From positions 53,482 to 117,481 of the forward strand of contig NZ_KB907227.1 of NCBI RefSeq assembly GCF_000381885.1: a stretch of 64,000 nt of DNA, written 5' to 3'. A model generated the notes under the pieces. That model was not told the DNA's origin. It ran no database searches and saw only the letters and a program-made list of their open reading frames with translations. Shown in pieces: positions 1 to 8,110 of the stretch (within the stretch, counting starts at the first letter, position 1; the number at the start of each line of letters is the position of its first letter). This stretch comes from Actinomadura atramentaria DSM 43919 (GTDB taxonomy: Bacteria > Actinomycetota > Actinomycetes > Streptosporangiales > Streptosporangiaceae). The position numbers and the translations under genes were made by a program.

Positions 1-1193
1 CGGGCTACGAGCGGGAGATGCAGCGGTTCGTCGCGTCCGATCCGGGGCTGGCGTCGCGGTTCCCGACGACGCTGCGGTTCCCCGACTTCAGCGACGACGA
101 ACTGGTCGAGATCTTCGCGGGCCAGGCCGCGCAGGCGGGCCTCGAACCCGACGCCGCCGCCCGCGACAAGCTCGCCGGGCTGCTGCGCCGCGCGCCGCGC
201 GGCCGGTCGTTCGGCAACGCGCGGCTGATGCGCAACCTCGCGGAGCGCTCCACCGCGCTGCAGGCCCGGCGCGTCACCGCGCTGCCCCGCGCCACCGCCG
301 AGGACCTGTCGACGCTCGTCGCCGCCGACCTCCCCGACACCCTGTCCGGCACGACGCGCAACGCGCCCGCCGCCGACCCGCTGACGACGCTGGACGGGCT
401 CGTCGGGCTGCGGACCGTCAAGGAGGAGGTCCACCGGCTCGTCGCCGAGGCCCGCACCGCCGAGCTGCGGCGCGCCGCCGGGCAGCCCGCGCCGTCCCCG
501 TCGCGGCACATGGTGTTCACCGGCAACCCGGGCACCGCCAAGACGACCGTCGCGCGGCTCATCGCGGCCGTGTACGCGCAGCTCGGGCTGCTGTCGTCCG
601 GGCACCTGGTGGAGGTCGGGCGCGCCGACCTCGTCGGGACGCACCTCGGGCAGACCGCGCCGCGCGTCCGCGCCGCCGTCGAGCAGGCCCTCGGCGGCGT
701 CCTGTTCGTGGACGAGGCGTACGCCCTCACCGGCGACGCCTACGGCCAGGAGGCCGTCGCGACGCTCGTGAAACTCATGGAGGAGTACCGGGGCGACCTG
801 TTGGTCATCGTCGCGGGATACGAACGCGAGATGCGCGGTTTCCTGACCGCGAACTCCGGCCTGGAATCGCGTTTCCCGAAACGGCTGCGCTTTCCCGACT
901 ACAGCGACTCCGAACTCGTCGCCATCTTCGAACACCTCGCCGCCGCGGAAGGCTTCTCCCTGGCCGCGGACCTTTCACCCGCCCTGCGCTCCCTCCTGCG
1001 CGGCGCGGGCCGCGGCCCGTCCTTCGGCAACGGCCGCCTGATGCGCAACGTCCTCGACGCCGCCGTGGCCCGCCAATCCCAACGCCTGACGACCACGACA
1101 ACCCCCTCCCCCACCGAAGTCACCACCCTCCACGCCGCCGACCTCCCACCCGACCTGTCCACCGACCCCGACCACACAGGCCTCTACCTCTGA
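1..1193 (+). CDS. CbxX/CfxQ (EccA-like) AAA+ ATPase, 5' end outside the window
   Basis: The reading frame is already open at the left edge, so this is the C-terminal ~397 residues of a longer protein. The first visible residues (GYEREM, then SRFPTTLRFPDFS) repeat almost exactly later in the same protein (GYEREM, SRFPKRLRFPDYS), so at least two AAA modules of the CbxX/CfxQ family lie in tandem. The complete second module has Walker A GNPGTAKT (nt 522-545), Walker B VLFVDEAY (nt 699-722) and the RSFGNARLMRN-type lid found in both copies. Relatives include RubisCO activase CbbX and the type VII secretion ATPase EccA; EccC and WXG100 genes occur later in the window, but the distance makes a functional link only an inference. 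The protein ends with a short polar tail. Confidence 0.85.
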   Translation, partial: GYEREMQRFVASDPGLASRFPTTLRFPDFSDDELVEIFAGQAAQAGLEPDAAARDKLAGLLRRAPRGRSFGNARLMRNLAERSTALQARRVTALPRATAEDLSTLVAADLPDTLSGTTRNAPAADPLTTLDGLVGLRTVKEEVHRLVAEARTAELRRAAGQPAPSPSRHMVFTGNPGTAKTTVARLIAAVYAQLGLLSSGHLVEVGRADLVGTHLGQTAPRVRAAVEQALGGVLFVDEAYALTGDAYGQEAVATLVKLMEEYRGDLLVIVAGYEREMRGFLTANSGLESRFPKRLRFPDYSDSELVAIFEHLAAAEGFSLAADLSPALRSLLRGAGRGPSFGNGRLMRNVLDAAVARQSQRLTTTTTPSPTEVTTLHAADLPPDLSTDPDHTGLYL

Positions 1194-1328
1194 CCGCCTC
1201 CGGCCATTCCCCGGGACGAATCCGCCGGTCGCCCCTCTTTCGGTGGACATGGCTTCTGACGCCCTCCCGGGAAATCGGTAATCTCCCGTCCGCTCGTGAA
1301 CATCCGACGCGACGCCGAGGGAGACGCC

Positions 1329-3026
1329 GTGCGGGCCGACCAGTCGCCGTGGACGTCCGGCGCCGACCCCCTGACGCCCGCCGACCCCGAGTCGGTCGGC
1401 GGGCACCGCCTCCTCGGCCGGCTCGGGGAGGGCGGCATGGGCGCGGTGTACCTCGCCCTCGCGCCGGACGGGCGGCAGGTCGCCGTCAAGGTCGTCCGCC
1501 CGGAGCTGGCGGCCGCGCCCGCGTTCCGCGCCCGGTTCGCCGCCGAGGTGGACCACGCGCGCCGCGTCGCGTCGTTCTGCACCGCGCGGGTCCTCGACCA
1601 CGGCGTCTCGGGCGGCAGCCCGTACCTCGTCACCGAGTACATCGACGGGCCGTCGCTGGCCGACCACGTCGCCGCGCGCGGCCCGCTCGCGCCCGCGCCG
1701 CTGCGCGCCCTCGCGGTCGGCGTCGCGACGGCGCTCGTCGCGATCCACGCCGTCCGGCTCGTCCACCGCGACCTCAAGCCGCGCAACGTGATGCTGTCCG
1801 CGACCGGGCCGCGCGTCATCGACTTCGGCATCGCGCGGGCGCTGGACTCCGACGACCGCCTCACCCGCACCGGCGGCGTCGTCGGCAGCCCCGGCTGGGC
1901 CGCGCCCGAGCAGGTCTTCGACGGGCAGGCGGGCCCGGCGGCCGACGTGTTCGCCTGGGGCGCGCTCGTCGCGTACGCCGCGACGGGCCGCAACCCCTAC
2001 GGGACGGGCAACCTCGCGACGCTCGCCGCGCGCGCCCAGCAGGGCCGCCACGACCTGACGGGCGTCCCCGCCGAGTTCCAGACACTCGTGCGCGCGGCGC
2101 TGGAGCCGGACCCGGCCCGGCGGCCCGCGGCGCAGGCGCTGCTGTCCGGCCTGGTCTCCGGCCCCGACCCCGAGCGCGCCGCGACCGCCGTCATCGCCGA
2201 GGGCTGGTCGCCCGAGCGGCCGGCCGCGCCCGCCCCGGCGGCGCGGCGGCCCCGGCCGCTCTGGCTGACGTCGCTGGTGTCCGCGGCCGCGACCGCGGTC
2301 GTCGTCGGCGCGGTCAGCGCGGGCGCGGTCGCGCTGCTGCGCGACGACGCGCCGGACGAGGGCGCGGGACACGGGCGCGCGGCGGCGGCCGTCGCCACGA
2401 CGCCGGGACCGACGCGGCGGAGCGAGTACGTCGGCCCCGCCAAGCCCTGCGCGATCGTCTCGCCGTCGCTCCTGGAGGCGCTGACGCCCGGCGCCGAGGC
2501 CCGCCCCACCACCGACGGCGCGGTGCAGGACGCGTCACTGGACGGCGCCCAGACCGGCTGCGCGTGGACGGCCGAGAAGCGGTCCGCGGACGACGGCTCC
2601 GGCCCGTACCGGCTCCAGCAGCTCATCGCCCGCGTCAAGGTGCGGCGCAGCGGCGCGGGGCGCGACGGGCCGACCGAGGCGGCGCGCGACTTCGCCGCCG
2701 AGCGCGAGAAGCTGAAGAAGAGGTCGCGGACGACGTCGGGCGGCCTCCGGTACGGGCAGCTCCAGGCCGAGCCCGGTCTCGGCTCCGAGGCGTTCCGGAT
2801 GTCGGCGCAGGGCGACGACCACGGGCGCACCGCGAGCGCCACCGTCGAGTTCCGGCTCGACAACGCGGTCGTCAGCGTCATCTACTCCTACAACTTCTCG
2901 CCGGACACCCCCGACCCCTCGTCCATCGACCTGAACGCGCTGGAGGGCACCGCGCGGGACCGCGCGCTGCGGGCGGCGCGCGACCTCGCGGCGAACCTGG
3001 CGGCGTGCGGGGAGTGCCGGGCATGA
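1329..3026 (+). CDS. Membrane Ser/Thr protein kinase (PknB-type)
   Basis: Transmembrane eukaryotic-type kinase, 565 aa from GTG 1329. That start is preferred over GTG 1296 because AGGGAG lies 5 nt upstream. The glycine loop GRLGEGGMGAV is near residues 30-40, the ATP-binding Lys is in VAVKVV, the catalytic loop is HRDLKPRN near residue 145 and DFG is near residue 164, so the kinase should be active. A single membrane segment (about residues 310-338) follows a basic linker, so the kinase is cytoplasmic and about 225 residues are outside. The ectodomain begins with a Cys, contains TGCAW and ends in CGECRA, a pattern shared with the next gene. Start and stop codons overlap (ATGA) with that gene, indicating translational coupling. 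Confidence 0.9.
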   Translation: MRADQSPWTSGADPLTPADPESVGGHRLLGRLGEGGMGAVYLALAPDGRQVAVKVVRPELAAAPAFRARFAAEVDHARRVASFCTARVLDHGVSGGSPYLVTEYIDGPSLADHVAARGPLAPAPLRALAVGVATALVAIHAVRLVHRDLKPRNVMLSATGPRVIDFGIARALDSDDRLTRTGGVVGSPGWAAPEQVFDGQAGPAADVFAWGALVAYAATGRNPYGTGNLATLAARAQQGRHDLTGVPAEFQTLVRAALEPDPARRPAAQALLSGLVSGPDPERAATAVIAEGWSPERPAAPAPAARRPRPLWLTSLVSAAATAVVVGAVSAGAVALLRDDAPDEGAGHGRAAAAVATTPGPTRRSEYVGPAKPCAIVSPSLLEALTPGAEARPTTDGAVQDASLDGAQTGCAWTAEKRSADDGSGPYRLQQLIARVKVRRSGAGRDGPTEAARDFAAEREKLKKRSRTTSGGLRYGQLQAEPGLGSEAFRMSAQGDDHGRTASATVEFRLDNAVVSVIYSYNFSPDTPDPSSIDLNALEGTARDRALRAARDLAANLAACGECRA

Positions 3027-3793
3027 CGCTCCCCGCTCCGACCCGCGCGGACCCGCCGCGCCGGCGCGGACGCCGCCTGGTCCCGGTGCTGTCCTCGGTG
3101 GCCGCCGGGGCGGTCACGGCGGGGCTCGTGCTCGGGTTCGGCCTGCGCGGCGGGCACGTGCGCGATCCGCGGCCGTCTCCCGCGCCGTCGTCGGCGTCGC
3201 CCTTGCCGCTGCCGGGTCTGCTCGCGGCCGTCCCGCAGGCGTGCGAGAGCGTTCGCGCGGTCGCCGAGCGGCTCGTCCCGGACGCCGGGTTCTCCCAGCG
3301 CGGGACCGACCTGAAGCGCGCGGCCCCGATCGGCGGCTGCACGTGGGAGACGTCGTCCACCGCCCGGACGGGACTCGTCCAGCGCAGCCGCGCGCTCGAC
3401 GTCGGGTTCCACCTGTGGCCCGCCGAGGACGCCGCGTCGTCCGCCTTCGCCGACGACCGCGACGTCCTGCGCGGCCGGGCGGGCGCCCGGCGGAAGTCCG
3501 GCGCGGATGCGCTGGCCTACGGCCCCGCCGACGACGTGTCGGGCGTCGGCTCCGGAGCCGTCCGGCAGTACTGGACGCGCTCCGGCGCGGCGGACGGCAC
3601 CGAGCAGCTCTCCGTCCGCTACCGCAACCTGGTCGCCACCGTGCGGTTCTCCGGCCGGGACGCGGAGGCGGGCCGGGCCGACGGCCCGGACCCCGACCCG
3701 ACGCCCCTGGCCGAGGCCGAGGCGCGGGACGGCGCGGACCGCATCGCGCGCGCCCTCGTCGCGTTCCTCGACGGATGCGCCGACTGCCGCTAG
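3023..3793 (+). CDS. Membrane-anchored DUF3558-like extracellular protein, kinase partner
   Basis: A 256-residue protein whose ATG overlaps the kinase stop codon. It has a basic N-terminus, one hydrophobic segment (about residues 22-42), a Pro/Ser linker and an extracellular domain containing ACESV, GGCTWE and a terminal GCADCR. The same landmarks in the same order occur in the ectodomain of the upstream kinase (PCAIV, TGCAW, CGECRA), so the two are probably distant paralogues. The fold resembles the DUF3558-like group of actinobacterial cell-envelope proteins. A ligand-binding or accessory role for the kinase is inferred from linkage; nothing catalytic is visible. Confidence 0.7.
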   Translation: MTLPAPTRADPPRRRGRRLVPVLSSVAAGAVTAGLVLGFGLRGGHVRDPRPSPAPSSASPLPLPGLLAAVPQACESVRAVAERLVPDAGFSQRGTDLKRAAPIGGCTWETSSTARTGLVQRSRALDVGFHLWPAEDAASSAFADDRDVLRGRAGARRKSGADALAYGPADDVSGVGSGAVRQYWTRSGAADGTEQLSVRYRNLVATVRFSGRDAEAGRADGPDPDPTPLAEAEARDGADRIARALVAFLDGCADCR

Positions 3794-3796
3794 CCG

Positions 3797-4498
3797 TCAG
3801 CGGCGGCGGGACAGGGTCGTGGCCAGCGCCACCGCCAGGCCGAGGATCGCGCCGATGGCCGTGCCCTTCAGGACGCTGGAGAGCGCGCCGCCGAAGGTGA
3901 GGGCGGCGGTGACGACGGCCGCGACGGCCAGGGCGTAGCAGGTGACGAAGACGTAGAAGCCCGCGCCGAAGAAGACGCGGCGGCGGGGGCGCGGCGGGGC
4001 GTCGGGGCGTTCGCCCGCCGGGCCCGCCGACGCCGCCCTCGGCCGCTTGTAGTAGGCGAAGCAGACCCACGTCCCGCAGCGCTCCCAGCCCTCGGCGGCG
4101 GGCGGTTCGGTGCGCGGGCGCTCGGCGCCGGGGAGCATCAGCGCGCGGCGGTACTCCCAGCGCAGCGGGCGGTCGGGGTCGCGGTGGGTGACGAAGCGGC
4201 CCGCGCCGTCGATGCCGCGCAGCTCCCAGCCCTCGTCGCCGTAGGCGTTGAGGCGGCGGACGTCCTGGAACGCGTCGGCCGTCCAGCGCCACGTCTGCTC
4301 CCCGGCGGGCGCCGGTTCGGCGTCGGACGCGGGCGCGAGCCGGGCCGCGAAGCCGGCGGCGGGCCCGAACTCCTCCGCGGGCGGCCGTCCGCTCTCGGCG
4401 GCGAACGCCGCCAGGTCGTCGACGGTCGCCGCGATCTCGTCGCGCGGGACGCCCCGCGCGGCGAGCGCGGCGGCGAGGTCGGTGAAGTAGTCGCTCAC
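3797..4498 (-). CDS. HAAS-domain membrane protein paired with PadR
   Basis: 233 aa from GTG 4498, which overlaps the PadR stop (GTGA), showing coupled translation. The N-terminal ~45 residues (VSDYFTDLAAALAARG, then DEIAATVDDLAAFAAE) match the HAAS/DUF1700 helical domain that commonly accompanies PadR regulators. The middle contains W-rich strands, and two membrane segments lie near the C-terminus (FYVFVTCYALAVAAVV and the stretch after SVLKG). In this family the HAAS protein is thought to be a membrane signalling or sensing partner of the PadR repressor. An upstream ATG gives a 251-aa form but lies inside the PadR gene and is less likely. Confidence 0.75.
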   Translation of the reverse strand: MSDYFTDLAAALAARGVPRDEIAATVDDLAAFAAESGRPPAEEFGPAAGFAARLAPASDAEPAPAGEQTWRWTADAFQDVRRLNAYGDEGWELRGIDGAGRFVTHRDPDRPLRWEYRRALMLPGAERPRTEPPAAEGWERCGTWVCFAYYKRPRAASAGPAGERPDAPPRPRRRVFFGAGFYVFVTCYALAVAAVVTAALTFGGALSSVLKGTAIGAILGLAVALATTLSRRR

Positions 4499-4833
4499 CG
4501 GACGTCTCCTCTCTCCAGCACCGAGCGGACGGACGCGTCGAACGCGAGCCACAGCGCGCCCTGCTCGGCGAGCGTCGCGCGGCCGCCGGCGGTCAGCCGG
4601 TAGTAGCGGCGGCCCGGCCCGCGCTCGGCGGCGCGGAACTCGGCGGCGACGAGCCCGGCCTCCTCCAGCCGGTTGAGGACGGGGTACAGCGTCCCGCCCT
4701 TGATCTGCCCGAGGCCGGATTCGGCCAGGTTCTTCGCGATCTCGTACCCGTAGCTCTCGCCCTCGGTGAGGCTCGCGAGGACGAGCAGGTCGAGGACGCC
4801 CTTGAGCCAGCTCGCGCGGCGGTCGGCGGCCAC
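4495..4833 (-). CDS. PadR family transcriptional regulator
   Basis: 112-residue winged-helix repressor of the short PadR class. Characteristic signatures are LDLLVLASLTEGESYGYEI at the N-terminus, the wing-forming KGGTLYPVLNRLEEAGLV, and GPGRRYYRLTAGG followed by a C-terminal dimerisation helix. It is the second gene of a three-gene minus-strand operon (CPBP protease, PadR, HAAS) with 10 bp to the gene before and overlap with the gene after. It probably autoregulates this operon through the inverted repeats at 5591-5617; the effector is unknown. Confidence 0.9.
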   Translation of the reverse strand: MAADRRASWLKGVLDLLVLASLTEGESYGYEIAKNLAESGLGQIKGGTLYPVLNRLEEAGLVAAEFRAAERGPGRRYYRLTAGGRATLAEQGALWLAFDASVRSVLERGDVR

Positions 4834-4843
4834 GGCGGCGCGC

Positions 4844-5545
4844 CTAGCGGGCCGGGACGGGCGCGGCGGCCGTCCCGGTCCGGGTCGGGGCGGACGTGAG
4901 CGCGAGCCCCCGCACGTCCATGAGCACGTGCAGCGCCATGACGGGGAAGAGGCTGCCCGTCTTCACGTACACCCAGGTCAGGAGGAGCCCGAGCAGCAGG
5001 ATCGGCGGCAGCGCGCGGACCCCCTGGTACAGGTGCCCGACCGTGAAGACGGCGAGCGCGGCCGCGGCGGCGGGCCACGTCCCGCCGAGCGGCGCGGTGA
5101 ACAGCGCGATGAGCAGGCCGCGGAAGACGATCTCCTCGGTGGTCCCGGCGGTGGCGGCCATCGCCAGGCCCGCGCCGCGCTCCCGCCGCGTGCGGGGCAG
5201 CAGCGCGCCGATCGCCGCGGGCGGGCGGCCGAACCGCGCGGCCAGCGCCGTCGCGACGGCGGCCCCGCCGACGAGGCCGTAGGCGAGCCCCGGCCGGTCC
5301 GGCGCGCGCAGCCCGAGGTCGGCCCAGGAGACGCCCGGGGAGAGCAGCACGATCGCGGCGGCGACGGCGACCCACGCCCAGGACCGTCCGATCCAGCGGG
5401 CGTACACGCGGGTGAGCGCGGCGGCGTCGCGCTCCCGCGTCCGGACGAGCCGCGCGTGCTCGCGCCGGCCGAGCAGCGGTTCGACCACGGCGAGGTGGAC
5501 GGTCAGCAGCGCGGCGAGCACGAGCGCCGGGACGGAGAAGTGCAT
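4844..5545 (-). CDS. CPBP-family intramembrane metalloprotease
   Basis: Polytopic membrane protein of 233 aa. The motif EEIVFRG (Glu-Glu-x3-Arg) in GTTEEIVFRG, a second motif histidine in FTVGHLYQG and a third in LHVLMD identify the CAAX-protease/bacteriocin-processing (CPBP, Abi) family; all expected catalytic residues are present. ATG 5545 is chosen because GGAGGG lies 4-5 nt upstream; the other ATG at 5557 has no good ribosome site. It is first in the operon with PadR and HAAS. The substrate is unknown; family members cleave prenylated or hydrophobic peptides or act in immunity and stress responses. Confidence 0.85.
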   Translation of the reverse strand: MHFSVPALVLAALLTVHLAVVEPLLGRREHARLVRTRERDAAALTRVYARWIGRSWAWVAVAAAIVLLSPGVSWADLGLRAPDRPGLAYGLVGGAAVATALAARFGRPPAAIGALLPRTRRERGAGLAMAATAGTTEEIVFRGLLIALFTAPLGGTWPAAAAALAVFTVGHLYQGVRALPPILLLGLLLTWVYVKTGSLFPVMALHVLMDVRGLALTSAPTRTGTAAAPVPAR

Positions 5546-5590
5546 CGGACCCTCCATGAGGTCGGGGTGGCAAGCTAGACCCTAAAGCGA

Positions 5591-5617
5591 CCTAGATAGG
5601 AATGCAACCTAAGTAGG
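5591..5617 (-). promoter_or_regulatory. Paired inverted repeats, candidate PadR operator
   Basis: Two perfect 4-2-4 inverted repeats, CCTAGATAGG (5591-5600) and CCTAAGTAGG (5608-5617), lie 17 bp apart centre to centre, with a further CCTA half-site at 5581-5584. They sit 46-72 bp upstream of the CPBP-protease ATG, in an AT-richer pocket of otherwise GC-rich DNA. The location and symmetry fit an operator over the promoter of the protease-PadR-HAAS operon. That PadR binds here is inference. Confidence 0.5.
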
Positions 5618-5706
5618 AAGGTTTGCGGATATATGAGCGGGAATACATCCGGCGATCATGAGGTTGGAGTGATCGACACGCCCCCGACCCGCCTGGAGGT
5701 TCCCCC

Positions 5707-5886
5707 ATGCCGAGCAGCATCCCCCGCCGCCGCGAGCCGCGGCGCGAACAGGTCCGGACGCACTCGCTGCGCGCCCTCGCGGTCGCCGCGCGGCTCGAAC
5801 GCCAGCACGAACTGGAGGGCCCGCCGGGCGGAACGTCCGGCCGGACGGGCGCTCCGACGCGACGGCACGCGCCCGACCCGGCCTGA
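5707..5886 (+). CDS. Small basic protein, 59 aa
   Basis: A short open frame starting at ATG 5707 with a good Shine-Dalgarno sequence (GGAGG, 7 nt upstream), ending at TGA 5884-5886 and followed at once by a strong terminator hairpin. The product is rich in Arg and Pro; its central part (VRTHSLRALAVAARLERQHEL) could form a basic amphipathic helix. No family is recognised. The ribosome site and the dedicated terminator support translation, but length and composition leave doubt. Confidence 0.45.
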   Translation: MPSSIPRRREPRREQVRTHSLRALAVAARLERQHELEGPPGGTSGRTGAPTRRHAPDPA

Positions 5887-5900
5887 ACCCCGGCACCGAG

Positions 5901-5924
5901 GCCCCCGCACGGATGTGCGGGGGC
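5901..5924 (+). terminator. Intrinsic terminator-like hairpin
   Basis: A perfect 10-bp stem (GCCCCCGCAC paired with GTGCGGGGGC) around a GGAT loop, followed by CTTTCG, 14 nt downstream of the 59-aa ORF stop. It would end that transcript before the kinase gene at 6010. Confidence 0.75.
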
Positions 5925-6009
5925 TTTCGCGCTCTTCGTCCCGTTATCGGCGCACCCACCGTGGTCAGCCCAATAGTCTGGCCGGACCCCGAGCGATGGA
6001 AGTGAGCAA

Positions 6010-7737
6010 GTGACGGACAGCACCACGCCCGACGCGCGACCGCTGCGGGCGGGCGACCCGGCGCGACTCGGCGGATACGAGGTGCTCGGCCGGCTGGGCG
6101 AGGGCGGCCAGGGCGCCGTCTTCCTGGGCCGCCGCGCGGGCGCCGCCGGCGCGGGCCCCGACGAGCATGTGGCGATCAAGCTCCTGCACGCCGACCTGAG
6201 CGGCGACACCTCCGCCCGGTCCCGGTTCGTCCGCGAACTCGCGGTCGCCAAGCGCGTCGCCCGGTTCTGCACCGCGCAGGTCCTGGACGCCGACCTCGCG
6301 GGCGACCAGCCGTACATCGTCAGCGAGTACGTGCCGGGCCTGTCGCTGCACCGCGTCGTCCAGCAGGACGGCCCGCGCACCGGTGGCGCGCTGGAACGCC
6401 TCGCGGTCAGCACGCTCACCGCGCTCATCGCGATCCACCAGGCCGGGATCGTCCACCGCGACTTCAAGCCGCACAACGTGATGATGGGCCCGGACGGGCC
6501 GCGCGTCATCGACTTCGGCGTCGCGCGGGCGCTCGGCGCGGCGGGCGAGACCCAGAACGTCGGCACGCCCGCGTACATGGCCCCCGAGCACTTCACCGGC
6601 GCGCAGGTCGGCCCGCCCGCCGACATGTTCGCCTGGGGCACCACGATGGTGTTCGCGGCGAACGGGCGGCCCGCGTTCGGCAACGACGACCTGGCCGCCG
6701 TCATGCACCGCGTCCTCACGGCCGAGCCGGACCTCGGCGTCCTGCCCGAGCCGCTGCGCGCGCTCGTCGCGGCCTGCCTGGACAAGGACCCCGAGCGGCG
6801 GCCGAGCGCGCGCGAGGCGCAGGAGCGGCTGGTCGGCGCGGCCAGCGGCGCGTCCCCGCTGCCGCCCGCCGTCCCGGCGCCGCCGCCGTTCCCGTACGCG
6901 GCGCCGCAGCAGCAGTTCCCCCCGCAGCAGCTTCCGCAGCAGACCCCGCAGCCCGGCGGCACCCTGCCCGGCGACACGCACCCGGCGACCCAACCCGGCA
7001 CGAACCCGGGCACGCCCGCGCCGCCGCCCCCGCCGGGGCCGGTTCCGGCCAACCGTCCCGCCCGGCGCGGCATCGGCCGCGTCGTGCCGGTCGCGGCCGT
7101 CGCGGCCGCCGCCGTCGTGCTCGCCGCGGGCGGCGCGGTGTGGGCCGCGACGTCCCGCGGCGACGGGGACGCCGGTCAGCGCGAGGCCGCCGCGCAGGAC
7201 GGCACCGCGGGCGACGGCGCGGCGGTGGAGGGCGCGGCGGGCGGCCACGGCGGCACGACCGGCCCCAGGTCGCCCCGCAGGCCGGGCGCGTCCCCCTCGA
7301 ACGGCGCGGCCACGTCCCCGACCCCCGGCAACCCCAAGAAACCGGGCGGCCAGACGTCGGCCAAGCCGGGCGCGGACCCGACCGCGACCGCGGGCGGCAA
7401 GCCCGCCAAGCGCCCCGAGCCGCCGAACAAGTACACGCCGCAGGCCGCCTGCGGCTCCGGCTACGGCGTCCTGGAGTCGATGGCGGTGTCCGGCGGGCGC
7501 GCGTACCTGCTCTACAGCGGCAGCACGGGGAAGAACTGCGCGGTCACGATGAAGACGGTGAACGTCGGCAAGGCGTCACCGGTGTCGGTGTGGCTGGTGA
7601 AGAGGGGCGGGAGCAAGGTCGCCGACAGCGGCTCGTTCGCGTGGTACGCCGGGCCGGTCTACGTGTCGGCGAAGAACGTCTGCGTGCAGTACGGCGGCAA
7701 CGGCAGGGCGTCCGCGTGGGGCCACTGCGGTTCGTAG
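6010..7737 (+). CDS. Membrane Ser/Thr kinase with SapA-like ectodomain
   Basis: 575 aa from GTG 6010 (GGAAGTGAG upstream). The glycine loop GRLGEGGQGAV, VAIKLL lysine, HRDFKPHN (near residue 149) and DFG (near 168) are intact. A Gln/Pro-rich linker (about 280-345) leads to one membrane segment (about 358-380), an Ala/Gly/Pro stalk, and a C-terminal globular domain of about 95 residues. That domain (YTPQAACGSGYGV, YLLYSGSTGKNCAVTMK, YAGPVYV, terminal GHCG) has the cysteine spacing and strand pattern I recognise from Streptomyces spore-associated protein A (SapA). The extracellular domain presumably senses an envelope or spore-coat signal; no partner gene is adjacent. Confidence 0.85.
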   Translation: MTDSTTPDARPLRAGDPARLGGYEVLGRLGEGGQGAVFLGRRAGAAGAGPDEHVAIKLLHADLSGDTSARSRFVRELAVAKRVARFCTAQVLDADLAGDQPYIVSEYVPGLSLHRVVQQDGPRTGGALERLAVSTLTALIAIHQAGIVHRDFKPHNVMMGPDGPRVIDFGVARALGAAGETQNVGTPAYMAPEHFTGAQVGPPADMFAWGTTMVFAANGRPAFGNDDLAAVMHRVLTAEPDLGVLPEPLRALVAACLDKDPERRPSAREAQERLVGAASGASPLPPAVPAPPPFPYAAPQQQFPPQQLPQQTPQPGGTLPGDTHPATQPGTNPGTPAPPPPPGPVPANRPARRGIGRVVPVAAVAAAAVVLAAGGAVWAATSRGDGDAGQREAAAQDGTAGDGAAVEGAAGGHGGTTGPRSPRRPGASPSNGAATSPTPGNPKKPGGQTSAKPGADPTATAGGKPAKRPEPPNKYTPQAACGSGYGVLESMAVSGGRAYLLYSGSTGKNCAVTMKTVNVGKASPVSVWLVKRGGSKVADSGSFAWYAGPVYVSAKNVCVQYGGNGRASAWGHCGS

Positions 7738-7813
7738 GACGGTTCGCGGTACGGGGGGAGCGGGCGGATCGGAGTCGTCCGCGGGCCGGGCCGGCGGCCC
7801 GCGGAGGCGCCTT

Positions 7814-8110
7814 TCAGTTCTCGCCGTGGGCGATCAGATGGTCGAAGTCGCCGTCCTTGGCGCCGAGGATCAGCGCCTCGATCTCGGGGCGGGTGTAGAT
7901 GAGGGCGGGGCCCTCGGGATGGCGGGAGTTGCGCATCGCGATCCGGTCGCCGGGGAGCTCGGCGATCTCGACGCAGTTCCCCTGTGAATTGCTGCGACGC
8001 GATTTCAGCCAGCGCGCCCCGTGCAGGTCGGCGGCGGAGATCTCGTTGGAGTCGAGGGGGACGGTGGGTACCCGGCCGCTGAACGGGCCGGTGTCGGACT
8101 GGAGCATCAT
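7814..8110 (-). CDS. DUF397 protein (AbaA-like)
   Basis: 98-residue DUF397 protein. The hallmark core is WLKSRRSNSQGNCVEIAEL followed by IAMRNSRHPEGPALIYT. DUF397 proteins are small partners of actinomycete XRE regulators in the WhiJ/AbaA developmental family. The ATG at 8110 overlaps the stop of the XRE gene (ATGA), so both are translated from one message. The fixed trio with the divergent HATPase gene at 9197 is the usual layout of such loci. Its target is probably the partner XRE protein. Confidence 0.9.
   Translation of the reverse strand: MMLQSDTGPFSGRVPTVPLDSNEISAADLHGARWLKSRRSNSQGNCVEIAELPGDRIAMRNSRHPEGPALIYTRPEIEALILGAKDGDFDHLIAHGEN

Noticed and set aside
1296..1328. Kinase start at GTG 1296.
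   Set aside because: GTG 1329 has a better-spaced AGGGAG and gives the usual short N-terminus.
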